A stretch of 40,372 bases of DNA from Actinomadura latina NBRC 106108 (lineage in GTDB: Bacteria; Actinomycetota; Actinomycetes; Streptosporangiales; Streptosporangiaceae). This document shows positions 23,300 to 35,274 of this stretch, one piece after another. The stretch spans positions 1-40,372 of the forward strand of contig NZ_BCQS01000014.1 in the NCBI RefSeq assembly GCF_001552195.1, read 5' to 3'. Below the pieces are notes generated by a model that saw only the letters and a program-made list of their open reading frames with translations, searched no databases and was not told where the DNA came from. The first letter of the stretch is position 1; every line of letters starts with the position of its first letter. The translations under genes and the position numbers were made by a program.

Positions 23300-25240
23300 T
23301 CAGGGCTTCTCGTCCGACGTCTCCGCCTCCGTCGCGTCCGCGGTCTCGGCATCCGTCGAGGTGATGCGGGCGACGTACTCGGTGACGTCGCGGGCGAGCG
23401 CCTGCGGCGTCAGGCCGATGTCGATGAGGATCTCGCCCCGCGAGGAGTGGTCGAGGAACTCCTGCGGGATGCCGAACGTGCGGATCGGGGCGTCCACCCC
23501 GTTGTCGCGCAGCAGCCGTGCCACGGCGTCGCCGACGGCGCCGGTGCGGCCGTTGTCCTCCGCGACGGCGACGAGCGCGTGGTCGCGGGCGAGGTCGAGC
23601 AGCGCCGGGTCGAGCGGCTTCACCCAGCGCGGGTCGACGACGGTGACGCCGATGCCCTGCGCGGCGACGAGCCCGGCCGCCTCGACCGCCGGCGCCGCCA
23701 TCGAGCCGGCCGCCACCAGCAGGACGCGGGTGCCGTTGGAGCCGTCGTGGCGGGCCAGCACGTCCATCCCGCCGGCCTTGCCGATCGCCTCGATGTCGGC
23801 GGCCGCCGGGCCCTTCGGGTACCGGATCGCGGTCGGCCCGTCGGAGACGGCGACGCACTCGCGCAGCAGCTCGCGCAGCCGCGCGCCGTCGCGCGGAACG
23901 GCGATGCGCATGCCGGGCACCAGCTGCAGGATCGACATGTCCCACATGCCGTTGTGGCTGGCGCCGTCGTCACCGGTCACGCCGGAGCGGTCCAAGGCGA
24001 ACGTGACGGGCTGCCTGTGGAGCGCCGTGTCCATCAGGACCTGGTCGAAGGCGCGGTTGAGGAACGTCGCGTACACCGCCACGACCGGGTGCAGGCCGCC
24101 CATGGCGAGCCCGGTGGCGGACGTGACGGCGTGCTGCTCGGCGATGCCGACGTCGAAGATGCGGTCGGGGAACGCCTCCGCGAACGGCGCGAGCCCGACC
24201 GGGTAGAGCATCGCGGCGGTGATGCCGACGACGTCGCGGCGCTCCCGGCCGATCGCCACCATCTCCTCGCCGAAGACCTTCGTCCAGGCGGGGCCGCCCT
24301 TCTTGGTGACGAACTTGCCGGTGGCGGGGTCGAACGCGCCGCCGCCGTGCATGCAGTCCTCGGTGTCGTTCTCCGCCGGGGCGTAGCCGCGCCCCTTGGT
24401 GGTGATGCAGTGCACGATGACCGGGCGGCCGAACCCACGCGCGCGGCGCAGGGCGCGCTCGACGGCGTCCTCGTCGTGGCCGTCGATCGGGCCGACGTAC
24501 TTCATGCCGAGGTCCTCGAACATGGCCTGCGGCTGCAGGACGTCCTTGAGGCCCTTCTTGATGCCGTGCAGCGCCTCGTAGGTGAGGTTGCCGACGACCG
24601 GGGCGCGCGGCACCGTCTTCTTGATGAGGTCGAGCGCGTTCTCGTAGCCCTGGGTGACGCGCAGGTCGGCGAGGTGGGACGCGAGGCCGCCGATCGTCGG
24701 CGAGTACGACCGTCCGTTGTCGTTCACGACGATGATGACGGGACGGTCGACGCCGGCGGCGATGTTGTTGAGCGCCTCCCAGCACATGCCGCCGGTCAGC
24801 GCGCCGTCACCGACCACCGCGACCACCGCGCGGTCGGGCTCGCCGCGCAGCTGGAACGCCTTGGCGAACCCGTCGGCGTACGAGAGCGCGGTCGAGGCGT
24901 GCGAGTTCTCGATGACGTCGTGCTCGGACTCGGCGCGGCTCGGGTAGCCCGACAGGCCGCCGCGCCTGCGCAGCAGCTCGAAGTCGTGCCGGCCGGTGAG
25001 CATCTTGTGCACGTAGGCCTGGTGCCCCGTGTCGAAGAGGATCTTGTCGTGCGGCGAGTCGAAGACGCGGTGCAGCGCGATCGTCAGCTCGACCGCGCCG
25101 AGGTTGGGCCCCAGATGCCCGCCGGTCTTGGAGACCGCCTGAACGAGGAACTCGCGGATCTCCTCCGCGAGCCGAGACAGTTGAGCGGCGTCCAGTCGTT
25201 TGAGGTCGTCGGGACCTTTGATCGACTCCAGCAAGCTCAC
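23300..25240 (-). CDS. dxs: 1-deoxy-D-xylulose-5-phosphate synthase
   Basis: Full-length DXS (about 646 residues), a thiamine-diphosphate transketolase-like enzyme. It condenses pyruvate and glyceraldehyde 3-phosphate in the first step of the MEP isoprenoid pathway. Diagnostic blocks are TGGHLGPNLGAVELT with its His, DTGHQAYVHKMLTGR, the ThDP motif GDGALTGGMCWEALNN, PTIGGLASHL, YVGPIDGHDE, GIAEQHAVTSATGLA with the catalytic Glu, and DRSGVTGDDGASHNG. The GTG at 25240 follows GGAGGAG; an in-frame TTG at 25249 is too close to that site. An acidic Thr/Ala tail extends the C-terminus. It is divergent from idi, which uses products of the same pathway. Confidence 0.97.
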   Translation of the reverse strand: MSLLESIKGPDDLKRLDAAQLSRLAEEIREFLVQAVSKTGGHLGPNLGAVELTIALHRVFDSPHDKILFDTGHQAYVHKMLTGRHDFELLRRRGGLSGYPSRAESEHDVIENSHASTALSYADGFAKAFQLRGEPDRAVVAVVGDGALTGGMCWEALNNIAAGVDRPVIIVVNDNGRSYSPTIGGLASHLADLRVTQGYENALDLIKKTVPRAPVVGNLTYEALHGIKKGLKDVLQPQAMFEDLGMKYVGPIDGHDEDAVERALRRARGFGRPVIVHCITTKGRGYAPAENDTEDCMHGGGAFDPATGKFVTKKGGPAWTKVFGEEMVAIGRERRDVVGITAAMLYPVGLAPFAEAFPDRIFDVGIAEQHAVTSATGLAMGGLHPVVAVYATFLNRAFDQVLMDTALHRQPVTFALDRSGVTGDDGASHNGMWDMSILQLVPGMRIAVPRDGARLRELLRECVAVSDGPTAIRYPKGPAAADIEAIGKAGGMDVLARHDGSNGTRVLLVAAGSMAAPAVEAAGLVAAQGIGVTVVDPRWVKPLDPALLDLARDHALVAVAEDNGRTGAVGDAVARLLRDNGVDAPIRTFGIPQEFLDHSSRGEILIDIGLTPQALARDVTEYVARITSTDAETADATEAETSDEKP

Positions 25241-25389
25241 TCGTTTCAACTCCTCCGTCGGGGATCGGGTCTCCCCTGTCTCGGGCCGTTCCGAGTTTAA
25301 TCCCGGTTCGCCCCCGACGCGCCGAGGGGCACGCGCGCGCCGGGTGTGAAAAAGCCGCCTCCTCGCCGGGGATGGGGTAGGAGTAGAGC

Positions 25390-25965
25390 ATGGGCGTCGA
25401 AGAGATCGTGCTGCTCAACGCGGACGACGAAGCCGTCGGAACCGCTCCGAAGAGCGCCAGCCACCACAGGGACACGCCGTACCACCTGGCCTTCTCCTGC
25501 TACGTGGTCGACACGGAAGGTCGTGTCCTGATCACGCAGCGCGCCCTGGACAAGGGAACGTTCCCCGGTGTCTGGACGGGGAGCTGCTGCGGCCATCCCG
25601 CACCGGGCGAGAAGCTGCGCGACGCCGTGCTGCGGCGGCTGCGCGACGAGCTGGGCATGCCGGCGGCGTCGCTCACGTCCGTCCTGCCGCGCTTCCGGTA
25701 CCGGGCCGTCGCCGCGGACGGGACCGTCGAGCACGAGCGCTGCCCCGTCGTGCGCGCCACCGTCGCGGACGGGGCCGTCCACCCGAACCCCGGCGAGGTC
25801 GAGGCGGCCGAGTGGTGGCCGTGGGAGCGCTGCCTGGAGCTGGCGGAGCGGCCCGAGTCCTCGCCCTGGTACCGGCTGCAGCTCGCCGAGCTGGCGCCGC
25901 TCGGCGCCCCGCTCGACTGGCCGGACGCCGGGCCGGGAGGGCTGCCGCCCGCGCTCGCCTGGTAG
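25390..25965 (+). CDS. idi: isopentenyl-diphosphate delta-isomerase, type I
   Basis: A 191-residue Nudix-fold type I IDI. C67 in GSCCGHP is the catalytic cysteine. The EHERCPV and VEAAEWW segments provide the metal and catalytic Glu residues, and the Nudix-like helix is GEKLRDAVLRRLRDELGM. It interconverts IPP and DMAPP. The start is ATG 25390 (GGGGTAGGAG upstream). It is divergent from dxs, 150 bases away, so the two isoprenoid genes may be coordinately expressed. Confidence 0.95.
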   Translation: MGVEEIVLLNADDEAVGTAPKSASHHRDTPYHLAFSCYVVDTEGRVLITQRALDKGTFPGVWTGSCCGHPAPGEKLRDAVLRRLRDELGMPAASLTSVLPRFRYRAVAADGTVEHERCPVVRATVADGAVHPNPGEVEAAEWWPWERCLELAERPESSPWYRLQLAELAPLGAPLDWPDAGPGGLPPALAW

Positions 25966-26073
25966 GTCCGCCCGCCCCGCATCACCTCTTGATCACTTTT
26001 CCGTCCCCGGTGTTGACCGGCGCGCTCGTCCGAACGGACGCTTGCCCTCCCGGGGTTACCGAAGGGACGGACG

Positions 26074-27381
26074 ATGCGAGTACGTGCTTTCCGGCGCCGC
26101 TGGACGGTCTTCGCGGCCGTGGCCATGACCGGTGCCCTCGCCATGTCGGGCTGCGGCGGTGACGGCGGCGGAGACTCCAAGAACGACAGCTCCGAGGTCG
26201 AGGTCTTCTCCTGGTGGACGGGGCCGGGCGAGGCCGACGGGCTGCAGGCCATGCAGGCCGACTTCGAGAAGAAGAATCCCGGTACGAAGTTCGTCAACGC
26301 GGCGATCGCCGGCGGGTCGGGGACGCAGGCGAAGGCCGTCCTGGCGAGCCGGCTGCAGAACCGCAAGCCGCCGGACTCGTTCCAGGGCCACGCCGGCGCG
26401 GAACTCCTCGACTACATCAAGGCCGGGCAGATCGAGCCGCTGGACGACTTCTACCAGCAGAACAACCTGAAGTCGGTCTACCCGCAGCAGCTCCTCGACC
26501 AGATCACCTACAAGGGGCACATCTACTCGGTGCCGGTGAACATCCACCGGTCCAACGTGCTCTGGTACAACCCGGACATCCTCAAGGACGCCGGGGTCGG
26601 CGGGCCGCCGAAGTCGGTCTCCGAGTTCATCACGGCGCTGAAGGCCGTCAAGGACAAGACGAAGAAGATCCCGCTGTCGCTCGGCGCGCAGTGGACGGCC
26701 GACCACCTGCTGGAGAACGTCCTGCTCGGCAGCCTCGGCACCGACGGCTACAACGCACTGTGGAAGCCGGGCGCCGACTGGAGCACCCCGGCGATCACCA
26801 AGGCGCTGAACGACTTCGGCGAGATCATGAAGTACACGACGCTGGAGGCCGCGTCCACCGACTGGCAGGGCGCCGCGAAGGCCGTCGTGGACGACAAGGC
26901 CGCGTTCAACATCATGGGCGACTGGGCGTACGGCTACTTCGTCGGCGCCGCCCCCAACGGCCTCGGCAAGAAGCTCGACGTCGACTTCAAGTACGCGCCG
27001 GCTCCGGGCACCGAGGGCACCTACATGTGGCTCTCGGACAGCTTCACCCTGCCCAAGGGCGCGCCGCACCGCGCCGGGGCGACCGCGTGGCTGAAGGAGG
27101 TCTCCAGCAAGGAGGGCCAGGACCTCTTCAACCCGAAGAAGGGCTCCATCCCCGCACGCAAGGACGCCGACAAGAGCCTCTACACCGGCTACCTGCAGAC
27201 CGCGTTCGAGGAGTGGAACAACCCGCAGACCAAGCTCGCGGGCTCGTTCTGGCACGGTGTGAACGCCAATAACAAGTGGCACACCGACATCGACACCGCG
27301 ATCGGCCTGTTCCTGCAGAACAAGGACGTGGCCAAGCTCCAGCAGGGGCTGGTGAGCGCCGCCAAGAACAGCGGACAGTGA
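26074..27381 (+). CDS. ABC sugar importer, substrate-binding lipoprotein
   Basis: A 435-residue family 1 extracellular solute-binding protein. A positively charged N-terminus and hydrophobic helix end in a lipobox MSGC with C27 as the lipid-anchored cysteine. The mature part has VEVFSWWTGPGEADGLQAMQADFEKKNPG and the family block GDWAYGYFVGAAPN. It binds a sugar or oligosaccharide outside the membrane and delivers it to the two permeases that follow; the stop overlaps the first permease start (GTGA). Start ATG 26074 has GAAGGGA upstream. A short inverted repeat (CGTCCG-AA-CGGACG, 26027-26040) in front could be an operator. Confidence 0.93.
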   Translation: MRVRAFRRRWTVFAAVAMTGALAMSGCGGDGGGDSKNDSSEVEVFSWWTGPGEADGLQAMQADFEKKNPGTKFVNAAIAGGSGTQAKAVLASRLQNRKPPDSFQGHAGAELLDYIKAGQIEPLDDFYQQNNLKSVYPQQLLDQITYKGHIYSVPVNIHRSNVLWYNPDILKDAGVGGPPKSVSEFITALKAVKDKTKKIPLSLGAQWTADHLLENVLLGSLGTDGYNALWKPGADWSTPAITKALNDFGEIMKYTTLEAASTDWQGAAKAVVDDKAAFNIMGDWAYGYFVGAAPNGLGKKLDVDFKYAPAPGTEGTYMWLSDSFTLPKGAPHRAGATAWLKEVSSKEGQDLFNPKKGSIPARKDADKSLYTGYLQTAFEEWNNPQTKLAGSFWHGVNANNKWHTDIDTAIGLFLQNKDVAKLQQGLVSAAKNSGQ

Positions 27382-28343
27382 CCGCCTCGGAAGAGGGCCT
27401 GAAAGCAGCCGGCCCCGGCCGCCGGGAGGCGCCGGAGGAGCACCGCTCGTCGTTCGTCCGGCGCAGCCGCAAGTGGCTGCCGGGGCTGCTGCTGGTCTCG
27501 CCGTCCATCGTCGCGATCGGCCTGTTCGTCTACGGGCTGCTGTTCTGGAACACGCGGGTCGCGCTGAGCGGCAAGCACGACGAGATCTCCGAGTACGGGT
27601 TCGACAAGGGCAGGAACTTCGTCGACCTGTGGTCCCAGCCGAGCTGGCCGGGGGCGGTGAAGCACGCGCTGCTGTTCACCGCCGTGTTCGTCGTCGGCGC
27701 GCTCGTCCTGGGCGCGTTCCTGGCGTTCCTCATGGACAAGGGCGTCCGCGCGGAGGCGGGCTTCCGCGTCGTGTACCTGTTCCCGATGGCGGTGTCGTTC
27801 ATCGCCAGCGGGGTGGTGTGGCGATGGCTGATGAACCCGGCGCCGCCGCAGCGCGCCGTCGGGTTCAACCAGCTGTTCGACAAGATCCATCTCGGGTTCC
27901 TGTCGAACAGCTGGTGGCAGGACCCGGACTGGGGCATGGCGGCGATGGCCCTCCCCGCCATCTGGCAGATGTCCGGATATGTCATGGCTTTGTATCTGGC
28001 CGGGTTCCGCAGCGTCCCCGAGGATCTGCGCGAGGCGGCGCGGGTGGACGGCGCGTCCGAGTGGAAGGTGTACCGGTACGTGGTGTTCCCGCAGCTCCGC
28101 CCGGTGACGCTGTCCGCGCTGATCATCCTCGGGCACATCTCGCTCAAGGTGTTCGACCTGATCATGGCGATCGCGGGCAAGCAGATCATCACCTATGTGC
28201 CGGCCATCGCCACCTACGTGGAGATCTTCGACCGGCACGACCCGGCCAACGGAGCCACCATCGCCACCTACATGCTCGTCGCGGTGGCCGTCCTGGTGAT
28301 CCCGTACCTGGTCTGGTCCGTCCGATCGGAGCGGACCCGATGA
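27378..28343 (+). CDS. ABC sugar importer, permease 1 (MalF-like)
   Basis: A GTG at 27378 overlaps the stop of the binding-protein gene. The 321-residue product has six predicted membrane helices, beginning after a charged N-terminal 35 residues (WLPGLLLVSPSIVAIGLFVYGLLF). The EAA loop is EDLREAARVDGASEWKVYRYVVFPQLRP, which docks the ATPase. It has the length and loop of MalF/UgpA-type subunits. It is coupled to the second permease by an ATGA overlap. Confidence 0.93.
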   Translation: MTASEEGLKAAGPGRREAPEEHRSSFVRRSRKWLPGLLLVSPSIVAIGLFVYGLLFWNTRVALSGKHDEISEYGFDKGRNFVDLWSQPSWPGAVKHALLFTAVFVVGALVLGAFLAFLMDKGVRAEAGFRVVYLFPMAVSFIASGVVWRWLMNPAPPQRAVGFNQLFDKIHLGFLSNSWWQDPDWGMAAMALPAIWQMSGYVMALYLAGFRSVPEDLREAARVDGASEWKVYRYVVFPQLRPVTLSALIILGHISLKVFDLIMAIAGKQIITYVPAIATYVEIFDRHDPANGATIATYMLVAVAVLVIPYLVWSVRSERTR

Positions 28344-29188
28344 CCGCCGTGGGCGCGCCGGGCCGCTCGTCCGGCACCGTGCAGGCGGTGAAGCTGGTCG
28401 TCCTGCTGGCGTTCGTGCTGCTGTTCCTCATCCCCGTCTACGTCCTGATCGTCACCAGCTTCAAGCCGCTGGACGAGGCGGACCCGAGCAGCGCGTGGAG
28501 CCTGCCGGGCCACTGGAGCACGTCCGGCTGGAGCTCGGCGTGGGACGCGCTGAGGCCGGGCCTGGAGAACAGCGTCAAGATCGCCGTGTCCGGGTCGATC
28601 ATCTCGGCCGTGCTCGGCTCGCTGAACGGCTTCGTCCTGTCCAAATGGCGTTTCCCGGGCGCGGACGTCGTCTTCACCCTGTTCCTGTTCGGCATGTTCA
28701 TCCCGTACCAGGCGGTCATGATCCCGCTGGCGGGGCTCCTGACGGACATGGAACTCTCGGGCACGATCCGCGGCCTCGTCCTCGCGCACGTCGTGTACGG
28801 CATCCCGATCTGCACGCTCATCTTCCGGAACTACTACGTCACGATTCCGGACGAGCTGATCGAGGCGTCCCGCGTGGACGGCGCCGGCATGCTGCGCACG
28901 TACTGGTCGGTGATCCTGCCCGTGTCGGCGCCGGCGTTCGCGGTGACGCTGATCTGGCAGTTCACCTCGATGTGGAACGACTTCCTGTTCGCGGTGTTCC
29001 TCGGGGCCCCCGACAGCTGGCCGGTCACCGTGATGCTGAACAACACCGCGGGCTCGGGAGCGGTCGCCGTCCAGTACAACCAGCAGATGGCATCGGCGCT
29101 TCTTGCGTCCCTGCCGACCCTGCTCGTCTACCTGCTGCTGGGCCGTTTCTTCATGCGCGGCCTCATGGCGGGAGCACTCAAGGGATAA
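28340..29188 (+). CDS. ABC sugar importer, permease 2 (MalG-like)
   Basis: The ATG at 28340 overlaps the stop of permease 1. The 282-residue product has six membrane helices (VVLLAFVLLFLIPVYVLIVTSF first) and the EAA loop DELIEASRVDGAGMLRTYWSVILPVSAPA. It ends in LLLGRFFMRGLMAGALKG, typical of MalG/UgpE subunits. No ATP-binding subunit follows. Actinomycete sugar importers commonly borrow a shared ATPase of the MsiK type encoded elsewhere. Confidence 0.93.
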   Translation: MTAVGAPGRSSGTVQAVKLVVLLAFVLLFLIPVYVLIVTSFKPLDEADPSSAWSLPGHWSTSGWSSAWDALRPGLENSVKIAVSGSIISAVLGSLNGFVLSKWRFPGADVVFTLFLFGMFIPYQAVMIPLAGLLTDMELSGTIRGLVLAHVVYGIPICTLIFRNYYVTIPDELIEASRVDGAGMLRTYWSVILPVSAPAFAVTLIWQFTSMWNDFLFAVFLGAPDSWPVTVMLNNTAGSGAVAVQYNQQMASALLASLPTLLVYLLLGRFFMRGLMAGALKG

Positions 29189-29436
29189 GTCGCATGAGCA
29201 CGTCAACCCGACCCCGTTCTCATGCGTCACATGGGTGATCGAAGGAGATCCGCATGGGAGTCGAACGGCCCGGCAGCCGTCCCATGACGGACATCAACCC
29301 TTTCGACCCGTCCGTTGGCAATTTCGCCGGGATGCGCCTAGCCTCTCGGGCATCGTCGCGCGGCACACCGGCATCCCGCCGGGGCCTCGGCGATCCCGGG
29401 GGCGACGGAGACGGGACGAGCAGTGGAGGTGGCCGC

Positions 29437-29865
29437 GTGCAGGCGATGAGTGTTCAGCAGCCCTGGGCGTTCGCGATCGCGCGTGGCGGCGGGTCCGTCT
29501 CGAACCAGAGCCTGCCCACCGCCTACCGCGGCCCCCTCCTCGTCCACGCCTCCATGCGCGTCGACCTGAAGGCCTGCGACTCGCCGCTGATCCAGGCCGC
29601 CGGCTGGGACCCGCGCGACCCGCTCGCCACGATCGGCGCCGTCATCGCCGTCGCCGACCTCGACGACGTCTGCTCCGCCGCCGTCCAGGGCGGCTCCTGC
29701 GACTGCGGCCCCTGGGCGGAGCGCGGCCACCACCACTGGCACCTCGGCGCCGTCCGCCCCCTCCCCCGCCCCATCGTCGCCCTCGGCCGCACCGACCTGT
29801 GGCAGCCCCACCCCACCCTGGTCAACGAGGTCGACACGATGTTCGCCCTCAACCCCGCCACCTGA
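29437..29865 (+). CDS. ASCH/PUA-like domain protein
   Basis: The core begins VQAMSVQQPWAFAIARGG..VSNQS, then YRGPLLVHAS, IGAVIAVADLDDV and WHLGAVRPLPRPI. This matches the ASCH fold (PUA-like beta barrel, RNA- or nucleotide-binding). I chose the GTG at 29437, with GGAGGTGG upstream, giving 142 residues. The frame is open from an ATG at 29254, which has a strong AAGGAG site and would add a low-complexity 61 residues; that longer form cannot be excluded. It is convergent with the mug gene. Confidence 0.72.
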   Translation: MQAMSVQQPWAFAIARGGGSVSNQSLPTAYRGPLLVHASMRVDLKACDSPLIQAAGWDPRDPLATIGAVIAVADLDDVCSAAVQGGSCDCGPWAERGHHHWHLGAVRPLPRPIVALGRTDLWQPHPTLVNEVDTMFALNPAT

Positions 29866-29935
29866 GAGCGCGCAGCCGCCGCGACCGGGAGATCAGCACA
29901 GAGGCGAGATGGCGGCAAGGAACGTGCCGCACGCC

Positions 29936-30499
29936 TCAGAGATCTCCAGGGGCGCCGGCGGCCTCGCGGAGGCGGCGGAACTCGGCGGCGAGGCGGTCGA
30001 GCTGCCAGCTCGCGTTGAGGCCGCTCGGGTTCGGGAGGACCCACACGCGCGCCGCGCCGAACGTCTCGTCCTGCGGGCCGATCCGGGTGCGGGGACGGCC
30101 GAAGGCGGTGCGGTAGGCGGTGACGCCGGCGACGGCCAGGTAAGCGGGACGGTACCGGTCGACGAGGGCCTTCAGGCGGCGTCCGCCTTCGCGGAGCTCG
30201 TCGTCGGTCAGTTCGTCCGCGCGAGCGGTCGTGCGGTGCACCAGGTTGGTGATGCCGAGGCCGCACCCCGGCAGGAGGTCCTGCTCGGACGGGGACAGGA
30301 GCCGGTCGGTGAAGCCGGAGCGGTGCAGGGCGGGCCAGAAGCGGTTGCCCGGACGCGCGAAATGGTGCCCCGTGGCGCCGGAGTAGAGGCCCGAGTTGAT
30401 GCCGCTGAACAGCACGCGGAGCGTCCCGCCGTCCGGCGGAAGGACGTCGGGGATGACGAGGTCGCGTGCGGCCTCCAGATCGGCCTTCGTGGGACGCAT
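29936..30499 (-). CDS. mug: Mug-type G/U mismatch-specific uracil-DNA glycosylase
   Basis: A 187-residue member of the uracil-DNA glycosylase superfamily. Motif 1 is LFSGINSGLYSGATGHHFARPGNRFWPAL, with the N of GIN as the general residue of Mug. Motif 2 is WVLPNPSGLNA. It removes uracil or ethenocytosine mispaired with G, starting base-excision repair. Length and both motifs are intact. ATG at 30499. Confidence 0.92.
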   Translation of the reverse strand: MRPTKADLEAARDLVIPDVLPPDGGTLRVLFSGINSGLYSGATGHHFARPGNRFWPALHRSGFTDRLLSPSEQDLLPGCGLGITNLVHRTTARADELTDDELREGGRRLKALVDRYRPAYLAVAGVTAYRTAFGRPRTRIGPQDETFGAARVWVLPNPSGLNASWQLDRLAAEFRRLREAAGAPGDL

Positions 30500-30557
30500 C
30501 GAACAAAATTACCGGCGGCCCGGCGGCACCGTGAACGCGCCGCCTTCGCGGGACGCA

Positions 30558-31277
30558 TCAGAGCAGGTTACGGACGATCAACACCACCGCGGACGTTCCG
30601 ACGACGACGAGGAGCGCCAGGCGGAGGCGTCCCGCGTCCAGGTAGCGGCGCAGCGGCCCGGCCACGAGGAACCCCGCGAGGACGAACGGAAGCAGGGCCA
30701 GGCCCGCGACGACCTGCCGGGCGGGAAGGTGCCCCGCGAGGCCGAGGACGGTGAGGGACAGCAGCGTGCCGCCGAAGAAGTACAGGGCGAGGGTCGCGCG
30801 GACGCGCGGGCCGCTCTCACGCTGGTAGAGCAGCGCGATCGGCGGGCCGCCGATCCCGGACGCGGTCCCGGTGGTGCCGGAGACGACTCCGGCGGCGGCC
30901 AGCGTCCGGCGGTTGCGCGGCACGTCCCGCGCCCCCGCCGTCATGGCGAGCGCGGCGAGGACGATCGCGCCGATGATGACGCCGAGGACGCGGTCGGGGA
31001 CGGCCGCCACCAGCCACACCCCGAACGGCGTCCCGGCGAGCCGGCCGCCGAAGGCCCAGCCGAGCCCGCGCACCTCGACGTGCCGGACCTCCTGCGCGAG
31101 GGTCGCGAGCGGAAGCAGCAGCGCGATCACGAGGATCGCCCCCGGCATCAGCGACGGGAACAGCATCGTCACGATCGGGGTCGTGACCAGGCCGACGCCG
31201 AGGCCGACGCTGCCCTGCACGATCGCGCCGATCAGCGCCGCCAGCCCGCCGACCAGGAGAAAGTCGATATGCGGCAC
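30558..31277 (-). CDS. TauE/SafE-family membrane exporter
   Basis: A 239-residue membrane protein with about eight helices. The first repeat FLLVGGLAALIGAIVQGSVGLGVGLVTTPI and the second AAAGVVSGTTGTASGIGGPPIALLYQ are the two signature halves of the TauE/SafE (DUF81) family. The family exports sulfite, sulfonates or other organic anions; the substrate here is unknown. ATG start at 31277; it lies 58 bases upstream of mug on the same strand and may be cotranscribed with it. Confidence 0.87.
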   Translation of the reverse strand: MPHIDFLLVGGLAALIGAIVQGSVGLGVGLVTTPIVTMLFPSLMPGAILVIALLLPLATLAQEVRHVEVRGLGWAFGGRLAGTPFGVWLVAAVPDRVLGVIIGAIVLAALAMTAGARDVPRNRRTLAAAGVVSGTTGTASGIGGPPIALLYQRESGPRVRATLALYFFGGTLLSLTVLGLAGHLPARQVVAGLALLPFVLAGFLVAGPLRRYLDAGRLRLALLVVVGTSAVVLIVRNLL

Positions 31278-31313
31278 GTTGTGTGACGCTACATCCCGAC
31301 TTATCAGGTCATC

Positions 31314-31389
31314 ATCAGGCGGATGCGTCGGTCCCGTGTCGGGACGGAATCCCGGCCGAGGAGAGCGTCATCAGGCGGATGCCTCGGTG
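31314..31389 (-). repeat. duplicated 3' end of the aldo/keto reductase gene
   Basis: CATCAGGCGGATGCGTCGGT (31314-31333) matches 31370-31389 at 19 of 20 bases. The second copy encodes the reductase C-terminus T-E-A-S-A and its stop. The first, 56 bases downstream of the gene on its strand, is a leftover duplicate (T-D-A-S-A). Beside it GTCCCG-TGT-CGGGAC (31332-31346) could be a small terminator. Confidence 0.6.
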
Positions 31390-32300
31390 AGGCGCTTGAG
31401 CTGGTCGTCGGTCAGGGTCGTCCGGGCGGACTCGACGAGCGGCGGGAGCTGGTCGAGGGTGCGGGCGCTGGCGATGGGCGCGGCGACGGTCGGCTGCGCG
31501 GCGAGCCAGGCCAGCGCCACGGTCGCGACGGCGGCGCCCTGCTCCTCGGCGACGATGTCGAGCGCGGCCAGCACCGCGCGTCCGCGCTCGGTGTCGAGGT
31601 GCTTGGCCGCGCGCCCGGCGCGCACGCTGTCCACGCTGGCGCCGGGACGGTACTTGCCGGTGAGGAAGCCCGACGCGAGGCCGTAGTACGGGACGGCGGC
31701 CAGCCCGTGCCGTTCGGCGATGTCGCGGCGCGGGCCCTCGTAGGTGTCGCGGGACACCAGGTTGTAGTGCGGCTGGATGGCCACGTAGCGGGCGGTACCC
31801 TCCCGCTCGCTGAACTCCAGGGACGCCTCCAGCCGGTCCAGCTCGATGTTGGACACCGCGATCTGCCGCACCTTGCCCGCGGTGACCAGCTCGTCCAGTG
31901 CCGTCATGATGTCCTCGACGGGCACGGACGGGTCGTCGAAGTGCGTGTAGTACAGGTCGATGCGGTCGGTGCGGAGCCGCCGCAGCGAGTCGTCCGCGGC
32001 GGCCTTGATGTTCGCCGGGGCCAGCCCCTGGCGGTCGGGGTGCCTGCCCACCTTGGTCGCGATGACGATGTCGTCCCGGTTGCCGCGCGACTCCGCCCAC
32101 TCCCCGATGATCGCCTCCGACTCGCCGCCGCTGTTGCCCGGCGCCGACGCCATGTAGGAGTCGGACGTGTCGACGAAGTCGCCGCCGGCCGCCGCGTAGG
32201 CGTCCAGGATCTCGAACGACCGCTCCTTGCCGGTGGTCCAGCCGAAGACGTTGCCGCCCAGGCAGAGCGGAAAGACGTCCAGATCGCCGATCTTCTTCAT
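31371..32300 (-). CDS. aldo/keto reductase
   Basis: An NADPH-dependent reductase of about 309 residues. The catalytic tetrad is visible: D and Y in FVDTSDSYMASA, K in IVIATKVGRHP, and H in DLYYTHFDD. Cofactor contacts include AVSNIELDRL and PIASARTLDQL. It reduces carbonyl compounds; the natural substrate cannot be predicted. The start chosen is the ATG at 32300 (AAGGGA eight bases before); ATG 32309 is possible. It is preceded by about 200 bases holding the aconitase terminator. Confidence 0.9.
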   Translation of the reverse strand: MKKIGDLDVFPLCLGGNVFGWTTGKERSFEILDAYAAAGGDFVDTSDSYMASAPGNSGGESEAIIGEWAESRGNRDDIVIATKVGRHPDRQGLAPANIKAAADDSLRRLRTDRIDLYYTHFDDPSVPVEDIMTALDELVTAGKVRQIAVSNIELDRLEASLEFSEREGTARYVAIQPHYNLVSRDTYEGPRRDIAERHGLAAVPYYGLASGFLTGKYRPGASVDSVRAGRAAKHLDTERGRAVLAALDIVAEEQGAAVATVALAWLAAQPTVAAPIASARTLDQLPPLVESARTTLTDDQLKRLTEASA

Positions 32301-32466
32301 GCCAGCCATCCCTTGATCCAATCAGAGGTTCCGGGACGGCCATTCCCGCCGGGCGGTGGAGCACTCCTGGCGCGATTTCCGCAGGGTCACCGCCTGCCCG
32401 ATGCTCGCCGCCACAGCCTTCGTCGGCTTCGGCCTCCGCCCGAAAGGCGACGCCTCCGGACACGGA

Positions 32467-32494
32467 ACGGGCCGCCCCTGGTGGAGCGGCCCGT
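32467..32494 (-). terminator. hairpin after acnA
   Basis: ACGGGCCGC (32467-32475) pairs with GCGGCCCGT (32486-32494) around a ten-base loop, 15 bases beyond the aconitase stop. The rest of the 208-base gap to the reductase gene shows nothing else clear. Confidence 0.65.
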
Positions 32495-32508
32495 CGCCGT
32501 GGTGCGGG

Positions 32509-35274
<2,766 letters not shown>

